Under the pieces are notes generated by a model that worked only from the letters and a program-made list of their open reading frames with translations, was not told the origin of the DNA and did no database searches. Position numbers and translations under genes: made by a program. From Sciurus carolinensis (taxonomy: Eukaryota; Chordata; Mammalia; Rodentia; Sciuridae): DNA of 64,000 bases. This document shows positions 12,391 through 25,992 of this stretch, in pieces. Each line of letters starts with the position of its first letter. The stretch's first letter is position 1. Location: contig NC_062213.1 in assembly GCF_902686445.1 (NCBI RefSeq), positions 35,352,741 through 35,416,740 on the forward strand. Direction: 5' to 3'.

Positions 12391-15300
12391 CTTTTGACTA
12401 ATCAACATTTCATAGATAATATTTTACATGTTACACATTCACTTCCTCCCTAAGAGAGGAGATCCCAAAGTCTCATTTAGTTATAAAATCTAACAGCAAA
12501 TCCAGGAACTCTGAAGAAAAACAGATCTTTCCCACACAGAGTGTGAAGTATGGATCACTGTGAACCTCTGACCTAACTACTAAAAGACAAATTGTCTGTT
12601 CCTAACACACTCAAGTCAGAGAAAAGATTCTCAATCAGAAACAGAAGAGTAAGAAAGATACAGAGGCAAATGTTCATAGCACACAGCAATCCCTATATGG
12701 ACAATGGCTTAATTTCCTTGTTATCCTATCTGGTTACCCCTGATTCAGCTATCTGGGGGATTCTCCCTTGACCACTGTCAATTAAATCCCCTGGTTCTAC
12801 CCTTGGGAAGGATATCTCTTGTCCATTATCTTCCTTGGTTTTATACAGAGATTGGAGCTGACAAATATACCCTTCTTGGGGTTTGTACAGCTTTTACATC
12901 CACTGCTACTGCTAATCTGAGTTTGAAAATCAGAGAATGTTTGCTACCTAGGTTTAGGTTTTCTCTAGACATTTGACACATATGACTTTAAATTAATTAC
13001 AATTTAATATTCAATTTCTCAGTCTAGATCATTTTCAATTGTCAAAAACTACTTGTGACTGGAAGTTATTCTGTTGGACAGTGAAAATATAAAACATTTC
13101 ACATTAAACATTACTACATTAATTACTACATTAAACAGTACTACATATAGAATGTCATAATAAGGCATACTGAATTTTATTTGCAATGTTCCAAATTCAC
13201 AAAAATTTTATCACAGTATATTTTTATCTGTCAGTCAATCCTTAATTAAAATATAGGCTGAAAATTATGAAATCTTATCAATACATGAAAGTCATTTCTA
13301 CAGTTGAGATTTCATTATTAAGTGCCTCAATTCTGGGATAGGTGTATCAATTCATTATGGAAACCACAGACACTAATTGGATCATTATGCTTTTTGTGTT
13401 AACTCTGGCCATGAAAGTAGCACTAGAGATTCTAAGGTTATGAATTGCCTGAATTGTGTTAACTGTTAGTCAGCTACTATAATGGACTGGTAGAAAGTAC
13501 ATAAGTTCTCTGGGGAACCTGCCCTGGATCAAGGATGATGCACAGTTTGAGACATATCTACAGATATTGACCCATATATAGTCACAACTGCCTCTAAACG
13601 CTTGGAAGACTTTTAAAAAAAAAAGGCAAAAATTGCAGTGTCTTCTTTTCTGCTCAGAAATTTCATACTAAACCCACATTCAGTATTTGCTAACATAAGC
13701 ATCACCCCCAAACAAGTAACCAAAGACTTTGAAAGGAACAAAAATGCTTCAAATTATTAATATAAAAAGATACTGCTTAGAAGATCTCAGGTCAAGGGTG
13801 TTCTCTTTGGGTTTATGCCACTTCTAAATTGGAAATCTTGAAAAGACTTCTAGGTTTAGTTTGATTCATCAGAAGAAAACAAAATACAAAGTTTTTGTCT
13901 ACATTTGTAGCAACCCCGTATCCAGAAGAGATCTAAATCCAAATCTAACCTCTCATGGTAGAAAATTAGCAGATTATTGAGAGGTGGCCTAAAGTCTAAT
14001 CCTACCCATCAGTGTTGCCTATTTTTAAATCATAAATATATCTAATGTAAAATATACCATGAGGATATAAGGCAGACATTTTATCAACTTCTAAAACATA
14101 TTATCAAGAAAAATGTATTAAATATTATCAACTGTCAAATACATACTTCAATAAAACCCATGTTCAATCTTATTGTAACTCATTACAAAGATTAACTCTT
14201 AACTAAGTCAGAAGCTTCTTTTAAAAACCCATCAGTACAATGATGAGTTTAGGAAAACATTGCAAGATTAAAGGAATTCTTATCAAAAAGAGGAATGCTA
14301 TGAAATCTTGAAAAATATTAAATTCTAAAAAGTCAAGTCTCTTTAAAAATCAAGTAACCAATTTTCACCAAAATAGAATGTGTTTTTCAGTAAAATCAGC
14401 ATGCTTAATTAAGTATGCTATAATGTTTAGCAATTATCATGCAATACAACTGTAACAAAACACTTAAAGCATATAAAATTAAATATAACTATAAAACTAA
14501 AACTGGCAATAACAACAATAAGGAAAAAATCATATTTGACAGGAAAAAAGACTCTAACCACTTTGTCCTCCTGGTGAGATTATCCGCGAAAGCAAGTCAA
14601 AAAGACAGAAAAGACAAAACAAAAAAGAAATTATTAATTCCATTCTTAAAACAAATAAGAGTTTGTTAATGAAATAAAAATTCTGAAAATGTTTAAATCA
14701 CATTTTGACTGAAATTTAAAACTTTACACTTTAAATTTAAAATTTTAGGAGGAAAGTTTTCCATATCTTTATACAATTCAAGCAAGAGCATGCTACTAAG
14801 ATATATAAACAAAATAATTTCAAAATAAAAGCAATTAAATACACAAATATCAAAAAATACATTGCCTTTTTCATAAATAAAATTCTAATTAAATTGAAGG
14901 AAAAAACTAAAAAATATTTAGGAATAAAGGTTTTAGGTACAAAGATAATAAAACACAGCCTCATCATTTACCATTAATTTCATCATCTACTATCAAAAGC
15001 AAAAATATAATTTTGCATGAATTCTGCATATTGCTTCTAAAAGTTATCACTGACTCATTAACTTAGAAATCTTTTAAACTTAATGTGGCCAAAAAGAAGA
15101 AATTTAATTGGAGTAAGTCACCAAAGATAAATTATTATAATTAGCATTTGTGGGTCATAATAAGATATGTAATTTAGATATCTTAAAATAGATATACCTA
15201 AATTGTAATATTTAATATTGAGATATATTTAAAATTTAGATATATTAAAATAGATATACCTAAAACTAAACCCAATTGTTACATCTTTTTAATATAAAAT

Positions 15301-15780
15301 AATTATAATAAAAATGCAAATGTAATAATAACGATATAAGAATTTATATAAATTTCAAACCAAATCATGTGTTTTAAGATATTGCTTGTCCTTTAAAATA
15401 CATGTGGCAGTATAACATTTGTGAATGAGAGGAATGGCAATCACACAGACCTATCTTAAAATCTTGCCGCTTTAAACAACACTTCAGCTGTACGTTTTGT
15501 GTAATTTCCCTAAGCTCTCTATCCTTTACTTTCTCATATGCAAAACAGAGAATATTTACTTTATAGAACTTTTTTTTTTTGAGAATTAAGTAAAATAACA
15601 TGAAACACTCTCAGTATGGGGCCTGGCCCATAATTCCATACTTGACAGTCTAGTCTATTAAAAAATGGCATATTATATAAAAGGGACAGGATATAAAGGA
15701 TATCCTTTATATCACTGTGTTCTTGACTGCTTCACTTGTTATAAATCTTTAACGCTAAAGATAATATAAAAGCTGTTGTC
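12391..15780. other. AT-rich intronic sequence
   Basis: No gene, RNA gene or recognisable recent repeat is seen. A partial duplication lies at 15173-15264: a 30-bp phrase containing taaaatagatatacctaaa appears twice, 62 bases apart, with one or two differences. Confidence 0.55.
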
Positions 15781-17030
15781 TACAATCAAAAACATCACCA
15801 ACCATTTAGTTCATCAAGTCTTTCACAGAACAATCATTATATATGGATCAGATACTACACTAGATGGCTGAGACATAAAAAAAAAAAAAAAAGTAAGACA
15901 GTTTCTGCCTTCAAGGAACTGAATATGGTGACAGAGAAACAAATCATTGAAAAACAGAGAGATTTTTTGAAAGTAAGAAAGCAAAGCATTATGGAAACAG
16001 AAATGATAGAAAGATCACAGTACTTGGAGAAAGAAGGAATAAAAAGAATCTGAGATGTAAACAGGGATTTAAAGAATAATGAAAATAATCTCAGGAAGAC
16101 TAGTGAGGGAAAATATTTCTTTCAAGATCACGGCATGTGCAAAAAGCACAAAACACAGACTGACAAATTTGAAACTACAAGTAATTTGAAATGAAGAGAT
16201 TAACAGATACAGTTGAATTGAAGTTTCCATTGTTTACTATATGTGGTAAAAATGCAGGAACATAATATTTACACAAGGTAATGCACATTTCAGAGAAAAA
16301 AAAAGAAAGAAAATAAAACCATAACTAATAGATTTGCTAATAGTAAACATCCATTAGCAGATAAAACAAGTTTAATTTTAGCTATAACATATACTTAGCT
16401 ATAAAATATACATGAAATACATATCTTATTGTCTTTCAATAGAAAAAATATAATACCATATAATTTATAAATAATATATTATTAACTACTATTAATTGAA
16501 TGTTCACTATACTACAATGTACAGACTGAAGTTCAAGGCAGCAAGTCTAGAAGTTGGGAGAATTATTAGAAATTTGCTGCAATATTTGGGGTAAAAAACA
16601 AGATGAGTATTGCAAGAACTAAACTAGTAACAGAAGGAGTAGAAGAAGTGGACTGATTTAGAGATAAGAAGTAAGACCTCTGAAGACTTGATCACAAAAT
16701 AAAAAGTACAGAAGAATAACTGTGCAACTGGGAAGATAAAAGGATAATTACTTAAGAAAAACACATTCATATTCTCTCTCTCTCTCTCTCTGTCTCTAGC
16801 TAGCTAGCTAGCTATCTCACAGAGCATATTTGGGAGAAATAATGAATTCAGACACAGATAATATGACTTTGAGGTGCCTAAAATATACTCAAGCAAAGAT
16901 TTTCAGTAGGCAACTATGCCATTGGATCTGCAGGTCAGAAGAATGCTCTGGTGAAATTGTATTTGTAAATGAAAAGCATACACAGAGTATTTGAAGCTAT
17001 AGGAATGAACAAAATCGGAAAGAAAAGGGA
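15781..17030 (+). other. Probable decayed ancient interspersed repeat
   Basis: Phrases such as tctgccttcaaggaactgaa and ttgaggtgcctaaaata followed by cagtaggcaacta resemble a long ancient mammalian repeat seen in many genomes. I cannot assign the family by eye. A compound microsatellite (TC)n(TAGC)n sits at about 16772-16815. No coding capacity is seen. Confidence 0.35.
16772..16815. repeat. Compound microsatellite (TC)n(TAGC)n
   Basis: A run of tc dinucleotides is followed by one gtctc and then repeated tagc units. It is a simple sequence repeat. Confidence 0.9.
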
Positions 17031-17466
17031 AGATAAGCATATTGGCTGCTAACCAAAATGGTCCTTCTTTTCAAACTGGTGTGCGTTCTAAAGAAAAGAA
17101 AATTTTAAATAACAAAAGGAATGGCTACATCCTCTAATCAGATTTTAGTAATGTAATCTTGTCAGAAATCACAATGTAATTATCAAAACCACCTCATTAA
17201 CAATCAAATTGGAATTATGTTATCAAAAAAAATCACATGTAATGTACCAATTCAAAAAAATTACCAAGTACAAAGGTTGATTAAAATCTCCTGTGACATA
17301 TAAAAAGCATACAGAGGAATACTTTTATGTTAATGAATGATTTGGACTTTAAAATATTCTTTAAAAGTAATTTTCAACCTGAATCATCTGGATGTTTATC
17401 TCAGCTTTATATTTCATCTATGTTGAAATATAAAAGACTAAATGGTTCAATTAAAAATTAAAATTA

Positions 17467-18111
17467 TCAGGGAAAACATTTGGCCTTTGGTTTTTTGGAA
17501 TTGGCTTATTTCACTTAGCATGATATTCTCCAATTCCATCCATTTATCTGCAAATGCCATAATATTATTTTTCTTTATGACTGAATAATATTCCATTGTG
17601 TATATATACCACAGTTTCTTTATCCATTCATCTGTTGAAGGGCATTTAGGTTGGTTCCACAATCTAGCTATTGTGAATTGAGCTGCTATAAACATTGATG
17701 TGGCTGTGTTACTGTAGTATGCTAATTTTAAGTCCTCTGGGTATAAATTGAGGAGTGGGATAACTGGGTAAAAGGTGGGTCCATTCCAAGTTTTCTGAGG
17801 AATCTCCACACTGCTTTCCAGAGTGGCTGCACCAATTTGCAACTCCACCAGTAATGTAAAAGTGTGCCTTTTAATGGGGTTGAGGAGTGGGGAGAGTGAG
17901 AGAAGAACGGAAGAACTTTAGATTACATAGAGGGAAATGGGGGGGGGGTATGAAAAATGGTGGAATGAGACAGACATCATTACCCTATGTACATGTATGA
18001 TTACACAAATGGTATGAATCTACATCATGCACAACCATAGAAACGAAAAAATGTACCCTGTTTGTACAGAATGAATCAAAATGCAGTCTGTAAAAATAAA
18101 AAAATAATTTA
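17467..18111 (+). mobile_element. 5'-inverted (twin-primed) short L1 insertion
   Basis: The left part (17467 to about 17870) is an L1 ORF2 C-terminal segment on the minus strand, with a 133-residue frame containing LLNLYPEDLKLAYYSNTATS. The right part (about 17871-18111) is L1 3'UTR on the plus strand ending in an A-rich tail. Both parts sit within one 14-nt duplication, aaaaattaaaatta, at 17453-17466 and 18112-18125. A single duplication around two opposed L1 segments is the signature of twin priming during reverse transcription. Confidence 0.9.
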
Positions 18112-18294
18112 AAAAATTAAAATTACTTTCTATATTTATAAGCATATTAATTACAGAAGATTCAGTTTACATATGCAGAAAGGAATACACTGATCCAATA
18201 TGATTATCTAAGGTGCTTGGCACAATGAGTGGTATGTATATATAGTAGGTAAGAAGTCTATTATCATAAAGTCTATTAGCATAAAAACCATTAC

Positions 18295-18530
18295 ATAATA
18301 TTTTTAATAGCATTTAGTGCATGCCAGATGTATATATAAGTGCTTCACAAAAAATCATTTGTTTTACCTTCACAATAGCCTTGTGAGACAGGCTATTGAC
18401 AGATGAAGAATCTGAAGTAGAGAGAGATTAAGTAACTTGTACAAATTCACAAAGCCATTCAGTAACAAAGCTGGGATTCAAACTTTGTCTCACTTCAGAG
18501 GTGAGACAAAGTCACTGCACAATGCCACCT
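18295..18530 (+). mobile_element. MIR SINE, plus strand
   Basis: Ordered MIR landmarks are visible: gtgcatgccagatg, then a cttcacaatagccttgtgag block, acagatgaagaatctgaa, then agattaagtaacttgtacaa and aagctgggattcaaac. This is the conserved core and 3' part of the ancient tRNA-derived MIR. It predates the rodent radiation. Confidence 0.85.
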
Positions 18531-21500
18531 CTATACACTACAGTATTCTGTTGGCTTTGTATTACTTATCTCTAGGATTTGATTGATTAATAAATTATTC
18601 TAGGTCATAATTACTAGACTTGGAAAGTCTAATGGTAATTTTATGTATAATCAAATTATTTGTTTAAAATGTAATAGTACAAATAAGTTAAAATTTCTTT
18701 TAAATACCTATTAATATTTTATTGTATTTTATTTTCTAATATTATTTTATGCCTACTATGTTTTATAATCAACCATCCCTATGCCCACTAATAACCAATC
18801 ACCCTGCCTTTCCCCAAAATCAATGTGTTATTTCCAATCTACATTCTCATTATCATTTACATCATTGGTTCTATTACTTTTCTCTCAGATATTTCCTCCT
18901 GATAGTCACGGCATAAATTCAGGCTAAATCTAAATCCACTCTGTGCAACTGTCCATTATTAGTTCTCCTATCTTCTATAAAACTAATGTCAGTTTCCCCT
19001 CAGAATCATTCTCCATATGCTGAATCTTTCTCCCACTATTTCCTCTAACTATTCCTAAAAAGACAGGTGCTTCTTTCTACAATAATGCTGTATATTCACT
19101 GTACTTATGTTATTTCTCTTTCTTTTTGTCTGCCTTACCTAATCAATTGAAAGATATATTTCATACCACTACAATATTCTCTCTCACATTTGGTCTGTTT
19201 TTTAAAGAATGACAACAATTAAATTCAGCCACAATTTTGGGTTACCTTCTTCAAGAAAGCATGACACAGTGCTGAGCTACATCAAGGAGTTGGATTGAAA
19301 GACAATGTCTAACCCAGACTAACATGCTCATGATAAGAATACCAGATTACTTTCTTTCACTCATTCATCCAACAGGTAATATGCACTGACCTATTACCTA
19401 CCAAAATACATAGAAACCTACAAGTAGTCTAGGGAAATTAAAGTGAATCAATGAATAACAGTAAAATGTTAAGAATACTAGATTAGAGGTCTATATAATC
19501 CAGTGTGGCACAAAAGAGCAAGTGCTTAATTCACATGGGATATCCAAAGAAAGGATCATAAAGAAGATGATGCTCCAGTCAAAAAAAAAAAAAGACTAAG
19601 TGTTCAGCAAATAGGTAAGAATTGTGGGGTGGGCTGGTAAGAATTGTGGGGTGGGCTCTATGGGAAAGAAAAGGAATATTTTAGATCACAATAGCAGGAT
19701 GAGCAAAAGCATATGAGAAATAGGTGAAGATAATTTAAGAGAAAAACATAGGTACCATAGTGAAATTGGGACATATGGAATGGAGTGAAGCTCATGCCTA
19801 GAGTGAGGCAGGGAATGTATCATAGCAGAAGGGGTTTTCATACCATTAGAAACTTCATTAACTCAGGATATAAGAAATTGATGAATGGATTTATATAGAA
19901 GGCAAAATAATCAGATTTGCATTTAACAAATATCACTATAGCAGTGCATGAAAGATGTGTTTGAAAAGCCAAGACTGGAGCAGAGAGACTAGTTAGGAGA
20001 CTAATTAGTCAAAGTGATAGAAGATTCTAAAAAAGAAGTTCATAATTAGAGAAGAAATGATCATTTTAAAAAAAAATTATCAGGAAAGAGTGGTAAAGAA
20101 AAGAAACCTGAGATGATTCCTGGCTTTCTGTAGTAGGTGACAAAAAAAAAAACAGTATTGTCATTTAAAAAGTTGAACATTTTAGGAGGAGTAGATGTGG
20201 GGGTTGTTTCGGTGATAGAAAATACAAAGTCTGTTCTGAACTAAGTGAGATTAAGTGGTATTCTAATAATTGTATTGAAAAGGAATTAGCAAGACAAGAC
20301 TTCAAAAGATGAATATAATATCCTATTCTTAAAAATAAGCATTATGAATAAGTACTTATTTTAACTTAAAACATGGTTTCATTATTTTTTGGCTAATGTG
20401 TGAAGTTAAAGATTTTTGTTAGGAATACTTTAAAAGGAATTGTGTAAGGTTTATTGGGTATAACATTAAAAGGGGAATAAAGGATTCATGACTAATATCT
20501 AGCCTATGTTATATGTCTTGCCTGCATTCCATTTACTTTGTGTTCCCATGACTACTATCAGCTTTATCATCCTGTAGTTTGGTGCTATCCTGAGTTCCTT
20601 TATATCTTAAGCTATTAAATAGTCTCTATTAGGATTAGAATGCATTATAAATGCTATTATTAGTGTCCCCATATATGCTAAATAGAATCTACTTAGCTTG
20701 GTGCTTATCTTATCTACTCATCAGGAGCTCACCTTATCTATTAACGAGAACAGTAGGTACTGGGCAATGTCCTTGAGTCCTTAACACCAAAAGTTTAGGA
20801 GCAAGAAGATGCTAACAGAAGCTTTTGAATGCATAATACCCATAATCAAGCAAACCTTGCCCATGCTATATATCCAGTGGCCTACAAATACTTTTTCTTC
20901 TCAAAAATAACCTCTAAAACTATGTATACCTTGCATATTTTTAAGTCAACATTTTAAAGTCTAAAAGGTTAAGATACAGTTTCAGATTTATTGTATATTG
21001 TAGATGCACTCTGCATATATTTTCATCAAACCTTAGAAGTACATATTTAGCTCATTCAACATATGGAAAATGTCTACCACGTAACTTATTTGGTAAATGA
21101 GCCCACATTGTCAAACCATTAGCTAAATGTGGGTTTCTATCCAAAAAAGTCCAACCTTGTTATTAAAATCAAATAACTGTCAATATGAATAACCATGATA
21201 ATTATATCACACTCAAATTCTAATTTTAAAAACAACAGATGAGGCACCAGAATCCTGCCAGAAATTTGTTGCCTAAATGAAACAAGGTACTGACCCTTTC
21301 TGTATTTCTTACATGAGATTAGAGAGCATTTTTTCTTTAGAAAAGTAGAAAAGAAATTGTAAAAATGAGCTAGAAAAGAAAAATCCAAACAGAAAATGTT
21401 CTCATATAGATTGATTTTAAGAATACATATGGAAATCTTACCCCTTGAAGTTATTCACACCATCTATTCCCAGAAAGCCTTTCTTCCACAGTAGAGGTAT

Positions 21501-23125
21501 ACTACCTCACTTTCAAGAACACTGCAATATTCTCTGAGTATTAAAAAAAAAAACATGAACTCACCTAAAGATTCCTGAAGAGAAATAATCCCAAATTGGA
21601 ACCAACACAGTATTCATAGGCATATTTGCTTCCTTAGATAATAGTATCCATAGATTATTATGATACACAGGTAATAGGTTGAACAGGCAAGTTGAAGCAG
21701 GTGAAAACTACTTAAAATATGTCACAATATGGAAAGGAACTAAGCTCATGTAAACTTTGGAAAATGCTTTCCTTTATGTTTGGTTCAAACTTTATTTTGT
21801 TTCCTTTCACAGTACTAATATGCATTAGGAAATACAAAATATCCTGGTTTTGCAAGTTAACTGTTTTTTTTTTTTTAAGTCACTAAATTATCTTGCACCA
21901 CTGGAAAGATCAGCATCAGTAAAAGGAAACAATTCTCCCTTTTAAATTGTACAACTATTTTTTAATAATATTCTCAGTGTAGATTATTCAGTCTACAGGC
22001 ATGAAATTGAGAGTCCATCTGACATGATATTTGCGTAATGATGACTTTGTAAATTATAAATTTCTAATAAGCTTGTCTGCTTTATCCATTCCTCAAATTC
22101 CTCTGAACATGATTTTCTAAAATAGTGGTGTCCTTAATACTGCCACATTATACAGATGTGAGATGTGAGAAGGAATAAAAAACAAAGCTTAATTCCCAAT
22201 ATATGCTACTTATAACTTCTAATAATAACCAATATATAATTACTTAAATGGTAGAAATAATTATCTACATGAATGTGATTTTCAGGTATATCAAGAATTA
22301 TACAAGTAATATAGTATAAATTTTAAAATCATAAAATACTACACCAAGAAGAAACCTTTTAAAATCATTTAGATCAATGACTTCATTTTACAGATTATAG
22401 AAGCACTATGAGAAAAAAATGACATGTCAAATAAATAGGTTAATACCAGGGTTGGAACAGAACTTGGTTCTCTTGATATTTTTTAACTTATGATGCCCTC
22501 TCCCTGGAGAATTTTCAGTTCTTTCTGATATATTAGCATGTAGTGATTCTACAAAGTCCAAAAGAAAATTCATATACAATATTGCTTGCCTTAAATTTAT
22601 GGAGACTGATATCGTACTATACTAGCACAGTGAATATAGACTTGCACATAATCACACTGGCATGTAATTTTTTAAAAAGACCTACCTAGAGGATTACAAA
22701 ACTATTCTAATCATTATTGGATTTCTCAAAACATAGTTTAATTACTAGTCATTAAAATCACTTGTATAAATATTAATGATTTGCTTATATAATAACATCA
22801 GTATTATCAATGCATTCTTACTATCTAATATATTGAACATGTATATATCAATATATTTTAAGGGACATGATTCTTTCATAAGCTTTATAAAACTTTAATT
22901 TATTTTGCTTCAAATTTGATAATAGTGACAAAATTTCATGTTACATTTTAAGTTCTTATTTAATTTTAACAATTCTGAAAAATGCATATCCTTTTATTTT
23001 TTAAAAATTAGATTAATCAAGTAAATAGTAATTAAGTAGACAGTAATATAATTTTCCTACCATAAGATAAAAGAAATGAAAAGTTGAAGTTGCCATACTT
23101 TGAAGCTTAAAAATAATCCTCACTG
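18531..23125. other. Intronic sequence with decayed repeats
   Basis: No gene is recognised. The region at about 19700-20290 (gactagttaggagactaatt and neighbours) looks like an ancient mammalian repeat I cannot name. The region at about 22330-22500 (cttcattttacagatta, later ccagggttggaacagaac) looks like a second, weaker MIR. An exact 22-bp tandem duplication lies at 19614-19657. Confidence 0.45.
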
Positions 23126-23291
23126 GACTTGGGAGGCTAAGACTGGAGGATCCCAGTTCAAGGCCAGTCTTAGCCATTTAGGGAGATTCTCAGAAACTAA
23201 GTGCGACCCTTCCTCAAAATAACAAAACTATTGGAGGTGTAGCTCAGTGGTAAAGCATCCCTTGGTTCAATCCCCAGGAAAAAATAATAAT
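23126..23291 (+). mobile_element. B1-dID SINE, plus strand, 5'-truncated
   Basis: The left half is B1/7SL-like (cttgggaggctaagactgga) and the right half is ID-like (ggtgtagctcagtggtaaag, ggttcaatcccca). A 14-nt duplication with one mismatch, aataatcctcactg versus aataatcctcattg, flanks it at 23112-23125 and 23292-23305. Confidence 0.9.
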
Positions 23292-23709
23292 AATAATCCT
23301 CATTGTAAATTGCTTTTAATGTCTTTCTAAGAGCACCATTTGATGATTACAAAATAATTTCTTTTTTATAAATTAATTATTTTTTCATTAAACATACAGT
23401 TTGTATTTATTATGGGGTATCATCTTTAAAAGAAAATAAATGGGAGCAGTATTTTATAAAATCTTGTTGTATTGGTACTTCCATAGGTCCAACACTTCAT
23501 TTATTCTCTGTGTATCCTTAATGTACCTTCAGAAGCATAATTGATGTTAACGATGGCTCCTCATGAAAAAGACTCAATTAAAACAAAAGGTTATTTTATT
23601 GTGTTCTCTTAGGAGATTATAAAAAGAATTTTTGACAGCTTCAGAATTAAATTTTAATCTATAAAATACTTGTATTTTCAATATTCTACCTCATAAGATA
23701 AGTTTGAGC

Positions 23710-23892
23710 CAGGTGTGGTGGTGCACAAGTGTAATTCCAGCTATTTCAGAGGCTGAAGCAGGAGGATTGCAAGTTGAAGGCCTGCCTCAAGAACCTAGCA
23801 AGTCCCTGTCTCAAAATAAAAATAAAAAGTAAAAGTCAGGGGATATAGCTCTGTGGTATAGCACCCCTGTGTTAAATCCCCAGTACCACAAA
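23710..23892 (+). mobile_element. B1-dID SINE, plus strand
   Basis: The B1-like head (gagccaggtgtggtggtgca, ggctgaagcaggaggatt) is joined through an A-rich linker to an ID-like half (ggggatatagctctgtggta, ttaaatccccagtacca). The fusion is typical of squirrels and related rodents. Borders are approximate. Confidence 0.9.
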
Positions 23893-24534
23893 GAATAAAA
23901 GAAGAAATGAAAGAATGGTCTGACCAAATTTCACTGAGCATAATCCTTCAGGAATAGGATAACTCAAGGATATGTATTTATCACCTACTGACAGCAAAAG
24001 CCTTGTCCTATGATTTAAAACACCATACTCATGATGATCATACTCACGATGATCAAATCTGAAAAAAGTAATTGAATGGAATGGTCTTTTCATTTAGAAT
24101 ACAATCTTTACATGTTCCTTTCAAAGGAATGTTCCTCTAAAAGAATTAAGAAGTTCTTATGACAGGTCTCTTAACTGAATGAAAATATAGAAAATCTAAA
24201 AAAATAAATAAATAAATAAAAGCTAGGGCTATCTTTCTTAATCTAAAATCTATATTATTTTTATTATATTTTACTCTCCTGACTGTTCCTTTGACCTAAG
24301 AAAAATATGAGGAAAGTAGTGAGTCTCTAGTTCCTTTCTTCCACAACAAACGATCCCCATCGGAGTAATCTAAAACATTAAAAGAGATTTCTAGTTGATC
24401 ACAGTACAATCTATTTTCAGGAGTATTCCAGATTGTCACTGTACTTAATTTACTGATTAAAAGTTTGCTCTGCATGAAGGAATCATACATTGAAAACTAA
24501 GAAATAAACTTTCAAAAAGTTAAGTCATTAGGGA
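23893..24534. other. Intronic sequence
   Basis: No gene or clear repeat is seen apart from a short (TAAA)n run near 24200-24222. Confidence 0.5.
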
Positions 24535-25992
24535 CTTCTGTTTCTGGCCTAAATGGGGATGACAAGAACCATATTTCCCCTTCTGCCTGAAACAAACAGA
24601 CATATTTAAATATATAGAAGATTTTTTTAAGCTACATCACATGATATAACAAAGCACAGTGAGAAGCAAAAGATGGGAAACATGATAAGCTCTACAATTA
24701 CAACTTTGAAAGACTTTCAGGTAACAGGACAGTAAGAAGGAGCTAAAGGGGAACCAATAAACACAGTTGAAGGGAAAAATCTGAGAGACCAGAGAGACCA
24801 TCACAGCTAGATTTCACAGGCAAGGTCACCAGGGAAGAGAGAGAAAGGTTACACAGAGAGAACCCAAGAGACCCATAGAGGGCCCTGACAAGCATGCAGC
24901 AGAGTAATGATCAGTGAGCATGCATGTAAGGAAAATATTCAAGGGATTAGAAGATAAAGAAAGAAAAAAAAAATGCCTGAAAGGAATTAAGAGATGAGCA
25001 GATATTCCCACAAACAAGAACAAACAAAACCATAACTGATGGGACATTGGCTAAAGCACTCGGCCAAGTTTTTCTTCCTTCAAGAAGAATAATTAGTGGT
25101 AAACTGGGCACTACTCCAGATCCACCTAAAACACCATAAATGCAAGATGTGAGAGTATCAAACTGTTTCCACATAACTTCACTGTATCACAAAACAAAGC
25201 TTAAAGAAGCGTCACAGGAATACAAAAATAGTCAACATTCAACAGGCAAAACTTACAGTGCCTGGCATCCAACCTAAGATACTAGACATTCAGAGTCCGG
25301 AGAATATCATAATGAGAATAATCAATCAAACCCAACCAGAACAGCGATGTTAGAATTATCAAAGGAGGACATGAAAACAATTAAAATTGTATTTCATATA
25401 CTCAAAAAGTTAAGAACATGGAAGATACTTAAAAACAAAGTCCCAAATTGAAATTCTAAATTCTATCATGAAAAGTATATATGAGATGAAAAAATACAGT
25501 CAATGGTATAAACAGCAGATATGATGTTAAGAAAGATTAGTAAACTTGAAGGCAAAATAACGAAAGTATACAAAATGAAACCCAGGAAGTACAAATTTTG
25601 GTTTAATGAAAAGAACATAAGTGATCTGACAACTTCAAGCAGCCTAACATATTGATAAAGGAATCCCTGAAGGAAAAAAGAAAGAGGAGGAATCAGTACA
25701 AGTACTTAAAGAAATAAAGTCATAAACTCACAAAAAGCTCAAAAACAAGATACAAAAAATGTGAAGAAAAATAAACCAAGAAACATCATAATAAATCACA
25801 CATAACTTGTGATAAAAGAAAAGTTCAAAAGCAGCAATGGAAAAAACATTATGCAAAATATAAATATACAAATATATATGTATATATCACATTTGTCATT
25901 GGAATCAGTGAAAGGGAAAGACAGTGAAGTAATACCTTTAAAATACTATAAGAAAAAAATATCAACTTAGAATTCTATATCCAACATAAAAA

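Noticed and set aside
14439..15601. Small AT-rich frames (75-76 codons) as small genes
   Set aside because: Lys/Asn- and Phe/Ile-rich chance frames, with no splice context or homology recognised.
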